DNA of 64,000 nucleotides from Chelydra serpentina (GCA_037349315.1 JBAIAC010000134.1:682001-746000), one strand, 5' to 3'. Positions 44,150 through 54,596 are shown, counted from the stretch's first letter. Notes: generated from the letters alone by a model not told the origin. Numbers and translations are program-made.

Positions 44150-44870
44150 GCAGCATGAAGTAAGAGGAGATCGAATATGTCACTGTCAGGGCTGATGGTG
44201 CCACGTCCCCTCTGTCAGACCATTGCCACTGCAGGAGAGAAGGTTTCAATGGACAAGAGACACAGGGAGGTTTTGCTGTTCATGGATCGGTGCAAAGGAA
44301 ATTGTGTCCCTGTGTGAAGCTGAGGGGGAATGAAACACCCACACGGTGGCTCAAGGCCCTAAGGAATGAGGGTGAAGGAATCAGGCTGAGAAAGGATTGA
44401 AATGGGCTCACCTGGGATTGAAATGACGTTTGTTTCTGTCCTGTAGCTAGTGAGAAATGTGACATTCATTCAGATGTGGGGTTGAGGCTCCGTTAGCTCT
44501 TTGTAGAAACTGGAACTTGACTCCCAGGAAAGGCGAGAGGGAAAGTCTGGAGCTGCCTTTAGTCCCTGGCTAGCGGACTTTAGTCCCAGGGGCTGCAGCA
44601 GGGCACAGAGCTTCTCTGGTCTCAGGGCCGCAGCGGAGTGGGGAGGGGTAAAGGAGTGAGCAGGGTGGGGCGGTGGGGGAAGGGGAGGAGCAGAGCTGAC
44701 GTAGTGGACGGGACCGTGGGTGGAAGGGGTGAAGTGGGCGGGGCCAGAGGCTGAAGGGGGGCGGGGCCACAGTTCCAGTCCAGGACCCTCACATGTGTTC
44801 TCCCTCTCCCTGTGTTTTGGCATCACGAGCCCCTGCTGAGCGAGTGGGGGTCAGTTTAGGGCAGAGGTCC
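44150..44870. other. Unannotated part of the left arm
   Basis: Contains a CAG trinucleotide run near 44140 and GC-rich promoter-like sequence at 44580-44780, mirrored at 59130-60000. No exon recognised. Confidence 0.3.
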
Positions 44871-45282
44871 CCAGAATGTGGGGCATGACTCCTAGGGGGG
44901 CAACAGAGGCACTTTCATGGGGGCACCTCAGGGCCTGAGCCAGCCCCCATGCAGGGAGACCCACTCTGCCCCAGCTCTTCCCCAACCCCACCCTCAGCCT
45001 GGGCCCCTGGCTCCTGACCCAGCCTCGTCCCCCTTACACCTGCCCGCTCCCCTCTCCGTAGGAAGCCATGGCCCTGCTCTCAGCCCCAGTTCTCAACCGC
45101 AGCCGCTGAGGGACCGCAGACACGGACAAGAGCACAGTGTGAAAAGTCTTCCCCCCGCTCATCACTCGATGTGAAGGGGGAGCTCATCCAGACCCTGCTT
45201 ACACTTAGTATTTAAAAACTCCTGAGTGTCCCTATCTCTGCTGGCCTTAGATTTCTGCTCCTGTCCCTTCTTTAACAGCTCC

Positions 45283-45363
45283 GGTGAGGTGGCCGAGTGG
45301 TTAAGGGGATGGATGCTAATCCAGTGAGCTCTGCACGCGTGGGCTCGAATCCCATCCTCATTG
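45283..45363 (+). tRNA. tRNA-Ser(GCT), one base short
   Basis: 81 nt: acceptor GGTGAGG / CCTCATT with G-U pairs, A box TGGCCGAGTGG, variable arm, and T arm GTGGGCTCGAATCCCAT. The anticodon loop is TGCTAA, six bases instead of seven (compare CTGCTAA at 57732), which would displace the GCT anticodon. Function doubtful. Confidence 0.7.
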
Positions 45364-45993
45364 GGTGCATTTAGCCTTCTCTTCTCCTTTACAAACAACC
45401 CTCTCCCCATTTGGTACAATGGCAGACCAAGCCATGTTGCTTCCAGCGAACACAAACCTTCTCAGGAACTCAGACCTCCCTTGCTTTAAATAAAATATGT
45501 CTAAGTCCCAAGTTTCTAAAATAGTTCTGTAGGTCTTATTTTTGATCTCAAAAGGTAACATCCTCATCATCTCCCCCAAACAATCTCCCCCAAATAATTT
45601 CCTTTGCACAGATCCATGAACAGTAAAAATCTTTCTGTCTCTCTTGTGTGAGCCAGGGCATTCGATTCCATTGAAACCTTCTCTCCTGCAATGGTCAGAC
45701 AGAGGGGACGTGGCCACCTTCAGCCCTGACAGTGAGATATTCGATCTCCTCTTTCTTCATGCTGCTGTTGTTATTCCATGAATCATCAGGGATGGAATAA
45801 AAAGCTGAGTTTACTCCAGGGTGGGGAAAGAAAGGAGCCACCAACCCCTTGGCAAAGCTCAGTGCCCCAGAGAAAACCTGCCCCCTGCTATTGCAAATCA
45901 CTGACGTACTGCGGATATGACGGGAAAGGGACTGTCTGAATTATCAAGGCAGGAAATGGACAACAATCTACAGCAACGTCATTAGTCACAAAC

Positions 45994-46215
45994 TAGGGTG
46001 ACCAGATGGGAAGACCCGAAAATCGGGACTTCCCACCAAAAAAAAACAAAAAACCGCTCAACCAAACTTGTTGAGCAAAAAAAAAAAAAAACCTCTGCGA
46101 CCGGAACGTGGAAAATCGGGACAAAAGGCGTCCCGAGCAGCCGTCGGTCGGGACGTGGGACAAAAGGTCAGAAATCGGGACGGTCCCGATAAAATCGGGA
46201 CGTCTGGTCACCCTA
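45994..46215. mobile_element. TAGGGTGACCA-type hAT MITE, 222 bp
   Basis: Starts TAGGGTGACCAGATGG and ends CTGGTCACCCTA, flanked by a perfect 8-bp duplication TCACAAAC (45986-45993 and 46216-46223). The paralogue at about 13918 carries CCACAAAC once and uninterrupted. Interior contains poly-A runs and a small hairpin (GCTCAACC/GTTGAGC). Confidence 0.93.
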
Positions 46216-46405
46216 TCACAAACACACTCTCATCATTCTCCAGCCAGCAGGGGAATGAGCAGGAATTCTTGCTGTTCAGCCGTGGACACACTTACACAAT
46301 GGCACGGCAGTGAGTGTGTTGTGGAAGCTGGTCTGAGGAAACAATTGGAAATAATCACTCAGTGAGAACAGAACTAGAGTGTAGTGAGAAAACTGCCCAA
46401 AGCAA

Positions 46406-46488
46406 GTAGTTGTGGCCGAGTGGTTAAGGTGATGGGCTAGAAATCCATTGGGGTTTTCCCTGCACAGGTTCAAATCCTGTCAACTACG
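46406..46488 (+). tRNA. tRNA-Ser(AGA)
   Basis: 83 nt: acceptor GTAGTTG / CAACTAC plus G, TGGCCGAGTGGTTAAGG, loop CTAGAAA (AGA), variable arm one base longer (GGGGTTTTCCC), T loop TTCAAAT. The anticodon stem has a G-T pair at its base. No TTTT directly downstream. Confidence 0.83.
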
Positions 46489-47029
46489 GAGGAACTTGTG
46501 GCTCTTCAGTTTCAGTCCCTGAGCATCCTTGGTGTCAAGGGGAGCTGGGTCTTGTCTCACTCTCAGGCTGTGTCCACACTACAGAGTTACGCTGCTTTAG
46601 TTGAAGGGTTTCAATTAAACACTCTGCTCCTTGTGTCACCAGAGCGCATCCACTCTAGCAACTCTTGTGTCGCCCCAAAGAGCAGTGCATTGTGGGTAGC
46701 TATCGCACTGTGCAACTGGCCGCAGGGGGCTTTGGGAGGGGTTTGCAATGGCTCCTGGGCCGGTGCAGCATCACATGATGCAGGTTTCTCTGTCCCATTG
46801 TTCCATGGGCAGCCTACTAGATTGCCAGCTGCTTCTCCACTGAAGTGTGTGTGGCGGGGCATAGAGTGTGTGACAGAGTGTGTGTGTCGCACGCTGTCGC
46901 TAAGCTCAGACAGCTGCTGAAAGCAACCAGTCCTGAGGCAGGGGGAGGGGGACACCCCAGTAATGAGACAGGGGGAGGGGCACAGCCCCAAATTTAGCCC
47001 TCACTGGCTCAGCTCAGCACACCAGTTTT

Positions 47030-47031
47030 TT

Positions 47032-47070
<39 letters not shown>

Positions 47071-47072
47071 TG
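47030..47072. repeat. CT/CA microsatellite
   Basis: (CT)n followed by (CA)n; the paralogue at 14785-14818 has a shorter version. Confidence 0.9.
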
Positions 47073-47099
47073 CTGCTGCCTGCCAGGCTCTGTGTCGGG

Positions 47100-48740
47100 G
47101 GGGCTTAGAGGGCCGTGGCCCCAGCACTTTTTACCAGCCGTAAGGACGAAGGATGGATGGGGGGGAAAGGCAGAGTCTTTGGGGGAGGGGGTGTAACAGC
47201 TGCTGACTCTGAAGGTCCTGGGCTAAATCCACTTGCAGGTGGAAGCGTTTCGATGTATTTGATGGCTAATGAGCACCAGCTACCGGGGGAGCAGCCCTGG
47301 GGCCGGCTGCTACTCCGGCTGCTGCTGGGGAATGGGGAGCCCCAGGGGGCCAGCTGCTGCTCCGGCCACCCCAGGAGTGCTGCCGGGGGCCACTGGTCAA
47401 GGGGTCCCCAGGGCCAGCCCCATTGGTCACTGCTCGGGCGGTCCCCAGAGTCAGCTGCTTGGGCGGCCCTGGAGTCAGCCACAGCGGCTGCTGCAGAAGT
47501 CACGGAGGTCACAGCAAGTCACAGAATCCGTCACGTCCACGACCCCCGTGACAGACACGGGTCCCTTACAATGAGACAAACCCCTCCCTGCTGTGACTGC
47601 CCTTCCTGGAAGGAAAGAGAAGAAGAGAAAGTGGAGAGAAGGAAAAAGAGAGACTCCCTGTCCCCTCTCTCCCCTGCTGCCTCCCCCCTTGTGTTCTGTA
47701 ACCCCATCCCACTGGGTTCCCTGGGCTGCTGCCATGGGGGTGACACTAGAGTTCTGGGGATGGGGGGGGAAGGGGGCTCGTCACTTCTCAACATTTCCCA
47801 CAAATTTGTCTTTGTGCTGAAATTTCTCCTGTGGGGCCTCTCAGTCAGAGCAGTACCCCACCCCCGTTAGTGGTGGGGGGGGTGTAATTTGGGGGGTAGG
47901 CAGAGGAGTTTCCCAGAAAGGGTCAATTTGTTCTGGTGACTGGTTCTGACCTGGGTCACACGTCCTGACACAGGATCATGTGCAGAACATGGAAGCTCTG
48001 GCTTGTCCTAAACGCTGTAGAGTGAGAGTCCCTGGGACAGGGCAGGGGGAGAGGGAGCAAGAGGAGAAAGACAGAGCCACTGGAGAAGAGAAATGGGGGG
48101 AGAAGGAAGAGAAAGATAACACTGTGAGACAATAAATGATTGAAGCAGAACAGGTGTCCCAACTCGATGTTGCTCACCACAGGTGTGCAGAGAGACGGGC
48201 AGTAGTATGTTTTCCACAGTGTCAAGTCTGAACTTTGATTCTAGCAACGTGAGTTCAAATATCAAAGGGATTTTGACATTCCTGATCTCTTCTCCCCTCC
48301 CCCTCTTTAGTATTCATTTGTATTTTGACGTGTTTGGCTTAAGCATGATCTTCTCTTTCCCTACCTCTAGTGCAATTTTGGGTTTATTTTTATTTTGCCT
48401 CCCTTTAGTTCATGTCATTATAATTGTAACAGCAAAGGAATCTGCAGAAGCAAAAACTGACCCAAAACTTTATTTCTCCATCACGCAGGAACATCATGCA
48501 AACATCGCACGCAGCTGGAATCATAACAGTGAAGGGAAGGGGATGGGAGATGCAGGTTTCCAAACGTTGTGTCTTTCTCCGATGACACATCCCAGCCTCT
48601 TGTATGTCTCCATCCTGTGTGACCTGCGTGACCGGCTGGGCTTTGAAACATTTATTGTCTCATTCTATTGATAATGTGATTCTAACACAATGTGACTGAA
48701 ATTAAACCACTTCCAGAAAAGGAACCAACAAAAGAGAAAA
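47100..48740. other. 1.6 kb without recognised feature
   Basis: GC-rich to 47800 with an imperfect repeat of GGGGCCAGCTGCTGCTCCGG-like units (47280-47480), then AT-richer. Open frames here (up to 251 codons) lack domains and follow the repeat composition. Confidence 0.35.
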
Positions 48741-48748
48741 GCGATTAT

Positions 48749-48820
48749 TGCCTTGGCTGGGAATCGAACCCAAGTCAGCTGCTTGGAAGGCAGCTATGCT
48801 CACCACTATACTACCAATGC
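48749..48820 (-). tRNA. tRNA-Gly(TCC)
   Basis: 72 nt, minus: acceptor GCATTGG / CCAAGGC plus A (one mismatch), A box TAGTATAGTGGTGAGC, anticodon loop CTTCCAA (TCC), T arm TTGGGTTCGATTCCCAG with perfect B box. TTTT nine nucleotides downstream on the minus strand. A good candidate for an active gene. Confidence 0.9.
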
Positions 48821-48964
48821 ATCTGGTGGGATGATCTTTCCTGCATGTTCTAGGTGCTAGCAAAGGTGGTGACACCTGACCATGGAGCTCTAAGCAGGGT
48901 GGATGGGCTGGAGGCTGCCTGACAGCTGGGAGCAGAGTTAGGATCCCAGAGTGACTGAAAGGGG

Positions 48965-49201
48965 TAGGTTGACCATACGTACCGTTTTAAATGGGACACT
49001 ACCGTTTTTTTCATATTTCCCAACCGTCCCGTCATTTTAATATAAATGTCAATTTTGTCCCGTTTTGAATAAACTATATATAGTTTTTATTTTTTTTGTA
49101 AAAAACTGAACACTGGCTTGTTGCGGCTGCCCCTTGTCTCCCCGGCCCGTTTTTGCCATCCCAATGTCCCGTTTTTGTCTCAAGGAAATATGGTCAGCCT
49201 A
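48965..49201. mobile_element. hAT MITE, 237 bp
   Basis: Starts TAGGTTGACCATACG and ends ATATGGTCAGCCTA, flanked by a perfect 8-bp duplication GAAAGGGG (48957-48964 and 49202-49209). Termini are close to the TAGGGTGACCA family. The interior has repeated CCGTTTT/CCCGTTTTTG motifs and a segment shared with the hairpin array of the 2.29 kb hAT. Confidence 0.93.
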
Positions 49202-49854
49202 GAAAGGGGGCAAAGGTGAAAACAGATCTCATTGGGAGCTGGCCCCACACCCAACCCGCCCCTAGGAGAGGGGAACTGAAGCTCCACTTCAATCACAGAA
49301 AATCTTCCCTGAGAAGGAAGGGAACAGCTTGTTTTAAAGACAAGGTTTGTGTTTGTTCCTGCTACACACAGAGGGGCTGGATAGTGCTGAGTCCAGCCCC
49401 CAGACTCCGGGAGGATAAGGAACAAACTCAGGCTGCCCGTGACCTGCAGGAGGGAGATGATTTTTTGACAGTGACAGATACCTCATCTTAAAGGCCTTTG
49501 TCTGCCCCCTTCTAGTGACGGTTCGGTAGAGGAATGCAGCCCCCACTCCTGGGTCTCTCCTGTGGAAATAATGTTACTGTGCAAAACACCAAAGCTTGTA
49601 ACAGAAAGAAGGGAAAGGAAATGGCCACAGGATGGGACCAGGACACAATTTATCAAAAACACAAGATGCTTCTTCCATGTGCATTGACTTTGAACCTTGT
49701 TTGCATTGCTGTGGTATCCGTGTTGGTCCCAGGACATGAGAGACAAGGGGGAGGGAGTCACATAATATCTTTTAAGGGACCAAGGTGGGAGTGTTATTTA
49801 CTCCTTCTCATAACACAAGAACTAGGAGCGGTCACTAAATGAAATGAAATGAAT

Positions 49855-50365
49855 AGGCTGCAGGTTTAAAATGAACAAAAAGAAATATTTCTTCACACAA
49901 CATAAGAACAGGGCCATATCAAAGATCCATGAAGCCCAGTATCCTGTCCTCCGACAGTGGCCAAAGGCAGGTACCCCAAAGGGAATGAACAGACCGGTTA
50001 TCATGAAGTGATCCATGCCCTCTCCCCCAATCCCAGCTTCTGGCAAACAGAGGCTAGGGAAACCATTGCTGCCCAGTTAACCTGGGGAACTCTTTGCCAG
50101 AGGGTGTTGCAAAGGCCAAGACTAGAACAGGGTTCAAAAAAGAACTAGAGAAGTGCATGGAGGACAGGTCCATCAATGGCTATTAGCCAGGAATTGTGCC
50201 CATAGCCATTGTTTGCCAGAAGCTGGGAATGGACAACAGTGGAGGGATCACTTGATGATTACCTGTTCTGTTCATTCCCTCTGGGGTGCCGGACATTGGC
50301 CACTTTCGGAAGGCAGGGTAGTGGGCTAGATGAACTGGTCTCAGTCTGGCTGGTCTTATGTTGTA
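49855..50365 (+). mobile_element. CR1-related LINE fragment
   Basis: GCAGGTTTAAAATGAACAAAAAG followed by CATAAGAACAGGGCCATATC and AGCCCAGTATCCTGTC, then CACTTGATGATTACCTGTTC and TAGATGAACTGGTCTC. These are turtle CR1-family 3' modules; no intact frame. Confidence 0.65.
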
Positions 50366-50915
50366 ACTGCTGTTTATGGAAGAAACAACCTTTCGGGCTA
50401 CACAGAACTGAAGAAGTGTTCTGGGTTAGCTCCAAAGCTTGTCTCTTTCACCAAGAGAGGTTGGTCCTCTACAAGCTCTTACCCTCACCCGCCTTGTCTC
50501 TTTTGGACTCTGAAAAGTGTTTTCTCTCAACTCCCTTTGGAGAGAAGTGAAGTTTTCCCTTTGGGAAACTATCAGGCTGAAGCAATTGTATTGATTGTGA
50601 CACTAGACTCGAATGATAAAAGAGTCTAAATCTGAGCTTCCGGTTTTCAAATTGGTTTTTTGAACTCCGTTCCCAATTCTCTTCTAGAAAGGCCTCCGGG
50701 ATGCCTGCTCACCCCAGAAAAAGTGGCAAAGAGAAAGCCCCCAGTGCTCCTATTCGTCCCAGGTGGACTGTTCAGTGGCAGAGGGAGTTGGTTTGTTTGG
50801 TGCTGAGAAAGCCGCCAGGAAAGGTCTCTGGGCCCCAGATCTCCCTGCTTCTCCCAGCACACCCTTGGCTCCTTTCCTGCCCCAGTCATTTCTGTAGGAG
50901 AGACCTACACGCACT
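50366..50915. other. Spacer, nothing recognised
   Basis: Open frames up to 113 codons with no domain or splice context. Confidence 0.35.
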
Positions 50916-50924
50916 TAGCCAAAA

Positions 50925-50997
50925 GCCTTCTTAGCGCAGTTGCTAGTGTGTTAGTTTCATAATCTGAATGTCCAGTTTTCAAAGCTCAGAGAGAGCA
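50925..50997 (+). pseudogene. Elongator tRNA-Met(CAT)-like
   Basis: 73 nt: GCCTTCTTAGCGCAGT and TCATAATCTGAA match the elongator tRNA-Met body with CAT kept. The T arm (CCAGTTTTCAAAGCTCA) does not pair and lacks a B box, so this copy is probably inactive. Confidence 0.7.
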
Positions 50998-51207
50998 GAT
51001 GGTTTGCTCCCGGCTGCAGCTTTTTCTAAAGGAAATCCCAGAGAAAAGAGACTGGAACATAGACACACACACACACACTTTATTAAGAGATTAACTCTTT
51101 TCTCTTTTATGACTCTATAATGCAGCTGGAATTACCAGTTCCTAGAAGCCCCTTCCCACAGAGAACACAACCGCAGAGCAACGACAAAGCTGGGGGCTGT
51201 CAGGTTG

Positions 51208-51256
51208 TCATGGGCGAGTAGTTAAAGGGATGCACTAAAAATCCAGCAGAGTCATC
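51208..51256 (+). pseudogene. tRNA-Ser-like 5' half
   Basis: GTCATGGGCGAGTAGTTAAAGG followed by ACTAAAAATCCAG resembles the D and anticodon arms of tRNA-Ser(AGA). Nothing matches the variable and T arms; the B3 block begins about 45 bp further on. Confidence 0.45.
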
Positions 51257-51790
51257 GCCCTCCTCTCCACTCCCAAGCAGCTTTGAATCTTGCTGACAGT
51301 GAGCGCCAGGAGCCGAGGCCGTGAGGCAAGAGGTGGCTGAGGGGTCGGACTGCCAGGGAGCTCCCCGGCCCCTCTGGCTGCCTGGGCTGAAGGCGAGAGC
51401 CAGGCCTGTGCGTGAGGTCTGAGTGCCGGTGGCTCCCCCACTCCTCGGGAGGGTCTGTCCCAAGGCAGCGGCCCAGCCCCCCTCCAAGGGGGGTGCGTCC
51501 CACCAGCATTTCTTGCCCCGTTTGGGGAGGTTCAGCCTCCCCGAGCCCCTTGTAGCCGCCGCCCACGCGCAGTGTCACTGGCAGATACGGGCAGAGGAGA
51601 CTCGGGGGCCTGGGCTGGGAAATCCCTGGGTGAAACTGGCTGCCTGAGCCCAGCCCCTCTGCACTCAGGGGAGCGGTGAGAGGGGGAGGGGCTCAGGGAG
51701 TAAATCCTCAGAAACCTCCCCCCTGTTGTAATGTCAGAGCCCAGCGAACAAGTCCCTGCGTGTGTGAAGGGAGGGGCTGTGAGGGGGAGG

Positions 51791-51930
51791 TCCATGGGGG
51801 TGTCAGTGTGAGGGGGAGGGGCTGTGAGGGGGAGGGTCCATGGGGGAGTCAGTGTGAGGGGGAGGGGCTGTGAGGGGGAGGGTCCATGGGGGTGTCAGTG
51901 AGTGAGGGGGAGGGGCTGTGAGGGGCTGGG
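51791..51930. repeat. 46-bp G-rich minisatellite, about 3 copies
   Basis: TCCATGGGGG units start at 51791, 51837 and 51883. Compare 2 units at 25381 and none at the B2 site near 38630. Confidence 0.9.
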
Positions 51931-52209
51931 CTCCCCAGTCACTGCTCTGCCGATGCCCCTGTCACAGAGACCCCGGGCGATGCTCTGGAACTGCTCCCTA
52001 CGAAGCCAGTCAGGACTCTGGAGGAGCCTCCTCTCTGAGCCGACTGTCTCCAGGGCAAGAAGCTTCTCCAGCTTCCACCTTCCTGGGTCTGACCCCGGAG
52101 CGTTCAGCATCCCCTTCTTCACCCGGGTGAGGCTCGTGGGGGAGACAGGGCGCCCTGCCCCCCAACTCCACCGTCAGACGTGACTCTCAGCCAGCCAGTA
52201 AAAATGAAG

Positions 52210-52652
52210 GTTTATTAGACGACAGGAACAGGGTCTAAACCAGAGCTTGTAGGTACAGAGAACAGGACCCCTCTGTCAGGTCCATCTTGGGGTGTGGGGA
52301 GGCCAGAGCCCATCTGGACCTCCCTCCATGTGCCCAGCCAGCTCCAAACTCTCCAGCCCCACCTCTGCCTTTGTCTCCTTCCTGGGCCAGGAGATCACCT
52401 GATCCCTTTGTTCCCCAACCCCTTCAGCCGGCACCTTTGCAGGGGAGGGGCCCAGGCCAACAGTTGCCAGGAGACAGGGTGTCGGCCATTCTGTGTCATC
52501 ACACTGACCCTCTAGGGCTTTGCAACAATCACACCCCTTATCCCACCACCTAGAGACTTAAGAAAGATAAAGGGGAAACTGAGGCATAGGGGAAACTGAG
52601 GCACCCACTCAGTATTCAGAGGAAACATTAGGAACAGTCCCACTTCGTTACA
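52210..52652 (-). mobile_element. Retroviral-type LTR remnant, copy 3
   Basis: Third copy of the 25738-26182 remnant within B3. Confidence 0.55.
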
Positions 52653-52671
52653 CCCACCCTGAATGTTTGTT

Positions 52672-52818
52672 TAAATCACTTGGTGGTGGCAGCGTACCGT
52701 TCAAGGACAAAAACGTGCCTTGGGGACGTTTTTATCCTAAACTGGTAAAAATAAGCTTAGGGCGTATTTCATGCAGGTCCCCACATCTGTACAGTAGAGT
52801 TCAGAGCGACCCCTGACA
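52672..52818 (+). mobile_element. Gypsy LTR 3'-end fragment, copy 3
   Basis: Third copy of the 26205 fragment; it retains an 18-bp stretch (GTTCAAGGACAAAAAC) that the other two lack, so it may be closer to the original element. Confidence 0.7.
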
Positions 52819-52931
52819 ACCTCCTTCCCAGGGCTCTAGCTGAAGCCAGAGCATTGGCCTGAGCCGCCAAGAAGAGGCTCCAGCCCTGAAGGGAGCAGGA
52901 CTTTCAGCACAAAGAGAAAACTGCACAAGCA

Positions 52932-53004
52932 CAACCGCGAAGGGACTCGAACTCTCAATCTTCTGATCCGAAGTCAGACACCTGATCCATTAGGCCACGC
53001 GGTC
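52932..53004 (-). tRNA. tRNA-Arg(TCG)
   Basis: 73 nt, minus: acceptor GACCGCG / CGCGGTT fully paired (one G-U), anticodon loop CTTCGGA (TCG), T loop TTCGAGT with a T-stem mismatch. TTTT on the minus strand 13 nt downstream. The only one of three paralogues with both intact acceptor and TCG. Confidence 0.86.
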
Positions 53005-53296
53005 ATATGGGCAAAGTTTCTCCAAGCCACTTCTTTAGACTAGACGGACACTGTGTTTGTCGTGTCATATACTTCAGTCTGAGACTGAAAATCCTAAACC
53101 ACCCTTTGAAATAACGAATGCAGCAGGACGTGTTATGGTCCCTGCCCCAAAGCAGACAGACCAATGGAGAGCTGAGTCCAGGGTAATACTTCACAGGGCT
53201 GAGCAAGGCCAGCAAGAATTCATCTGGCCCTCCTGGGCCTCTCGCAATGACGTCCTTCTTGTGTGCCAGGACTGACAGAAACATCAGTTTCAGAGG

Positions 53297-53470
53297 TGGG
53301 AGGGATAGCTCAGTGGTTTGAGCATTGGCTTGTTAAACCCACGGTTGTGAGTTCAATCCTTGAGGGGGCCATTTGGGGATATGGGGCAAAAATTGGGGAT
53401 TGGTCCTGCTTTGAGCAGGGGGTTGGACTAGATACCTCCTAAGGTCCCTTCCAACCCTGAGATTCTATGA
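53297..53470 (+). mobile_element. Cry I-type SINE
   Basis: Plus-strand full-length copy from GGGAGGGATAGCTCAGTGG to GAGATTCTATGA. Confidence 0.9.
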
Positions 53471-53514
53471 TCCCAGACAGAGAAGCAGCAGCCTAAAGCA
53501 GGTCCCTTGTAGGT

Positions 53515-53587
53515 GCTGAAGTAGCTCAGTCAGGAGAGCATTAGACTGAAGATCTAGAGGTCCTTAGTTCACCCCCAGGCTTTGGCC
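53515..53587 (+). tRNA. tRNA-Phe(GAA)-like
   Basis: 73 nt: acceptor GCTGAAG / CTTTGGC is fully paired with G-U wobbles, A box TAGCTCAGTCAGGAGAG, anticodon loop CTGAAGA (GAA). The T arm (CTTAG / CCAGG) has one mismatch and loop TTCACCC, weakening the B box. TTTT near 53611. Confidence 0.68.
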
Positions 53588-53755
53588 TGATATTTGGGTG
53601 CGGGGGGCTGTTTTCTGGAAGCGCAGCAGTGGCTTTACCTGCCACGAGTCCCTTATTTCACACTCCCCAGCAGGGAAAAGCAGCGTGGGCTAGTGGGCCC
53701 ATGTGAGCTTTCTTCCTTCTCTTGCTCTTTCTCAGCAGGGGAAGGAAAGAAGCTC

Positions 53756-53845
53756 TCCTTCAAGCTGGAGTCACAAGGGCGAGGTAAGGATGACTTCCTG
53801 GGAGCCGGCTCCAGTTCTTTGCTCTACCAGCCGACCCATCGACGA
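53756..53845 (-). pseudogene. Intron-bearing tRNA-Tyr-like pseudogene
   Basis: Fourth member of the family; minus strand, D arm GGCTGGTAGAGCA, anticodon region GAACTGGAG, intron-like insert, 3' CTTGAAGGA. Convergent relation to the Val tRNA at 53946 is the mirror of the 24.3 kb and 37.6 kb pairs. Confidence 0.6.
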
Positions 53846-53945
53846 GCTGCCACCACTTTCTCCAGCTTCGCCCATTGGGGTGTGACAGGGCGAGCGCCAG
53901 CCAAGCGGATGGAATTTGAGGGGAGGGGCAAAGCTCTTTGACAGA

Positions 53946-54018
53946 GTTTCTGTCGTGTCGTGGTTATCACTTTTGCCTGACACGCCAAAAGCCTCTGGTT
54001 TGAAACCACCCAGAAACA
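53946..54018 (+). tRNA. Val-bodied tRNA with GAC anticodon
   Basis: 73 nt: acceptor GTTTCTG / CAGAAAC plus A, D arm CGTGTCGTGGTTATCAC, anticodon loop CCTGACA (GAC) where the paralogues have CCTAACA, T loop TTTGAAA. TTTT at about 54028. GAC remains a valine anticodon, but vertebrates normally read GTC with AAC, so this is an A34-to-G change. Confidence 0.7.
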
Positions 54019-54214
54019 TGAAGCTTCCTTTTCTCAGGACCCTTAGCTGACCAGCAAGGTGCTCCCCTTTTTGCCACTGGGATCAGCCCAAGCCCTGCAG
54101 GACAGAGGGTGGGGAAATGAGCTGAGAAAGCGTGCCGGAGAAAGCTGCTGTTTCCTGCCTGCTTTTTCTTGGTTAGTTTCTCTTCTGCACCAAACTTGCT
54201 ACTATTTCATGTGA

Positions 54215-54287
54215 GCCTGGCTAGCTCAGTTGGTCGAGCATCAGACTTTTAATCTGAGGGTCCAGGGTTCAAGCTCTTGGTCAGGTG
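54215..54287 (+). tRNA. tRNA-Lys(TTT)
   Basis: 73 nt: acceptor GCCTGGC / GTCAGGT with wobble pairs, A box TAGCTCAGTTGGTCGAG, anticodon loop CTTTTAA (TTT) on a perfect CAGA/TCTG stem, T arm CAGGGTTCAAGCTCTTG with G-U pairs. No TTTT run within 25 nt. Only complete Lys tRNA here. Confidence 0.83.
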
Positions 54288-54596
54288 CTGGAGTGATCAT
54301 TTCCCCCAAGAACTTCAGGCGTTGCCTGTTCAGTACCCTCTTCCATGAGGAAGCTCCCTCACCCCATTCCTGCCTTAGTTCCTGGGTTACCTGGTGGCTG
54401 AAGGCGACTGGGGCCCAGCGGCACGGGGAGGAATTTGGGCAGCTAGACCCCAGCAGCAAGAGTCCTGCCGCCATTTGCCGCCCCACCCCGTTGTCCCTGG
54501 TTCAGCTACTGCAGCTCAAATTCTCCAAGATTCCCCCCCGCACCCAGCTCCCTCTCCTGCCATCCCCATCTGGATCCTCAATGCCCCTCACACACT

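Larger units (their letters stand above)
43690..46950. repeat. Large inverted repeat, left arm
   Basis: Reverse-complemented at 56350-60446 with matching tRNA pairs: Phe-like (43732/60331), Met (43907/60157), Ser-GCT (45283/57732), Ser-AGA (46406/56736). The arms differ by several insertions. Spacer is about 9.4 kb. Confidence 0.9.
51300..53040. repeat. Segmental duplication B, partial copy 3
   Basis: Direct match to the middle of B1 (from about 24890) and B2, starting GAGCGCCAGGAGCCGAGG and ending just past the tRNA-Arg. The Val, Tyr-like and Met tRNAs are not included. Confidence 0.92.

Noticed and set aside
47115..47870. 251-codon plus-strand open frame
   Set aside because: Low-complexity GC-rich sequence with internal repeats, no recognisable domain, no splice context and a mirrored open frame on the other strand.
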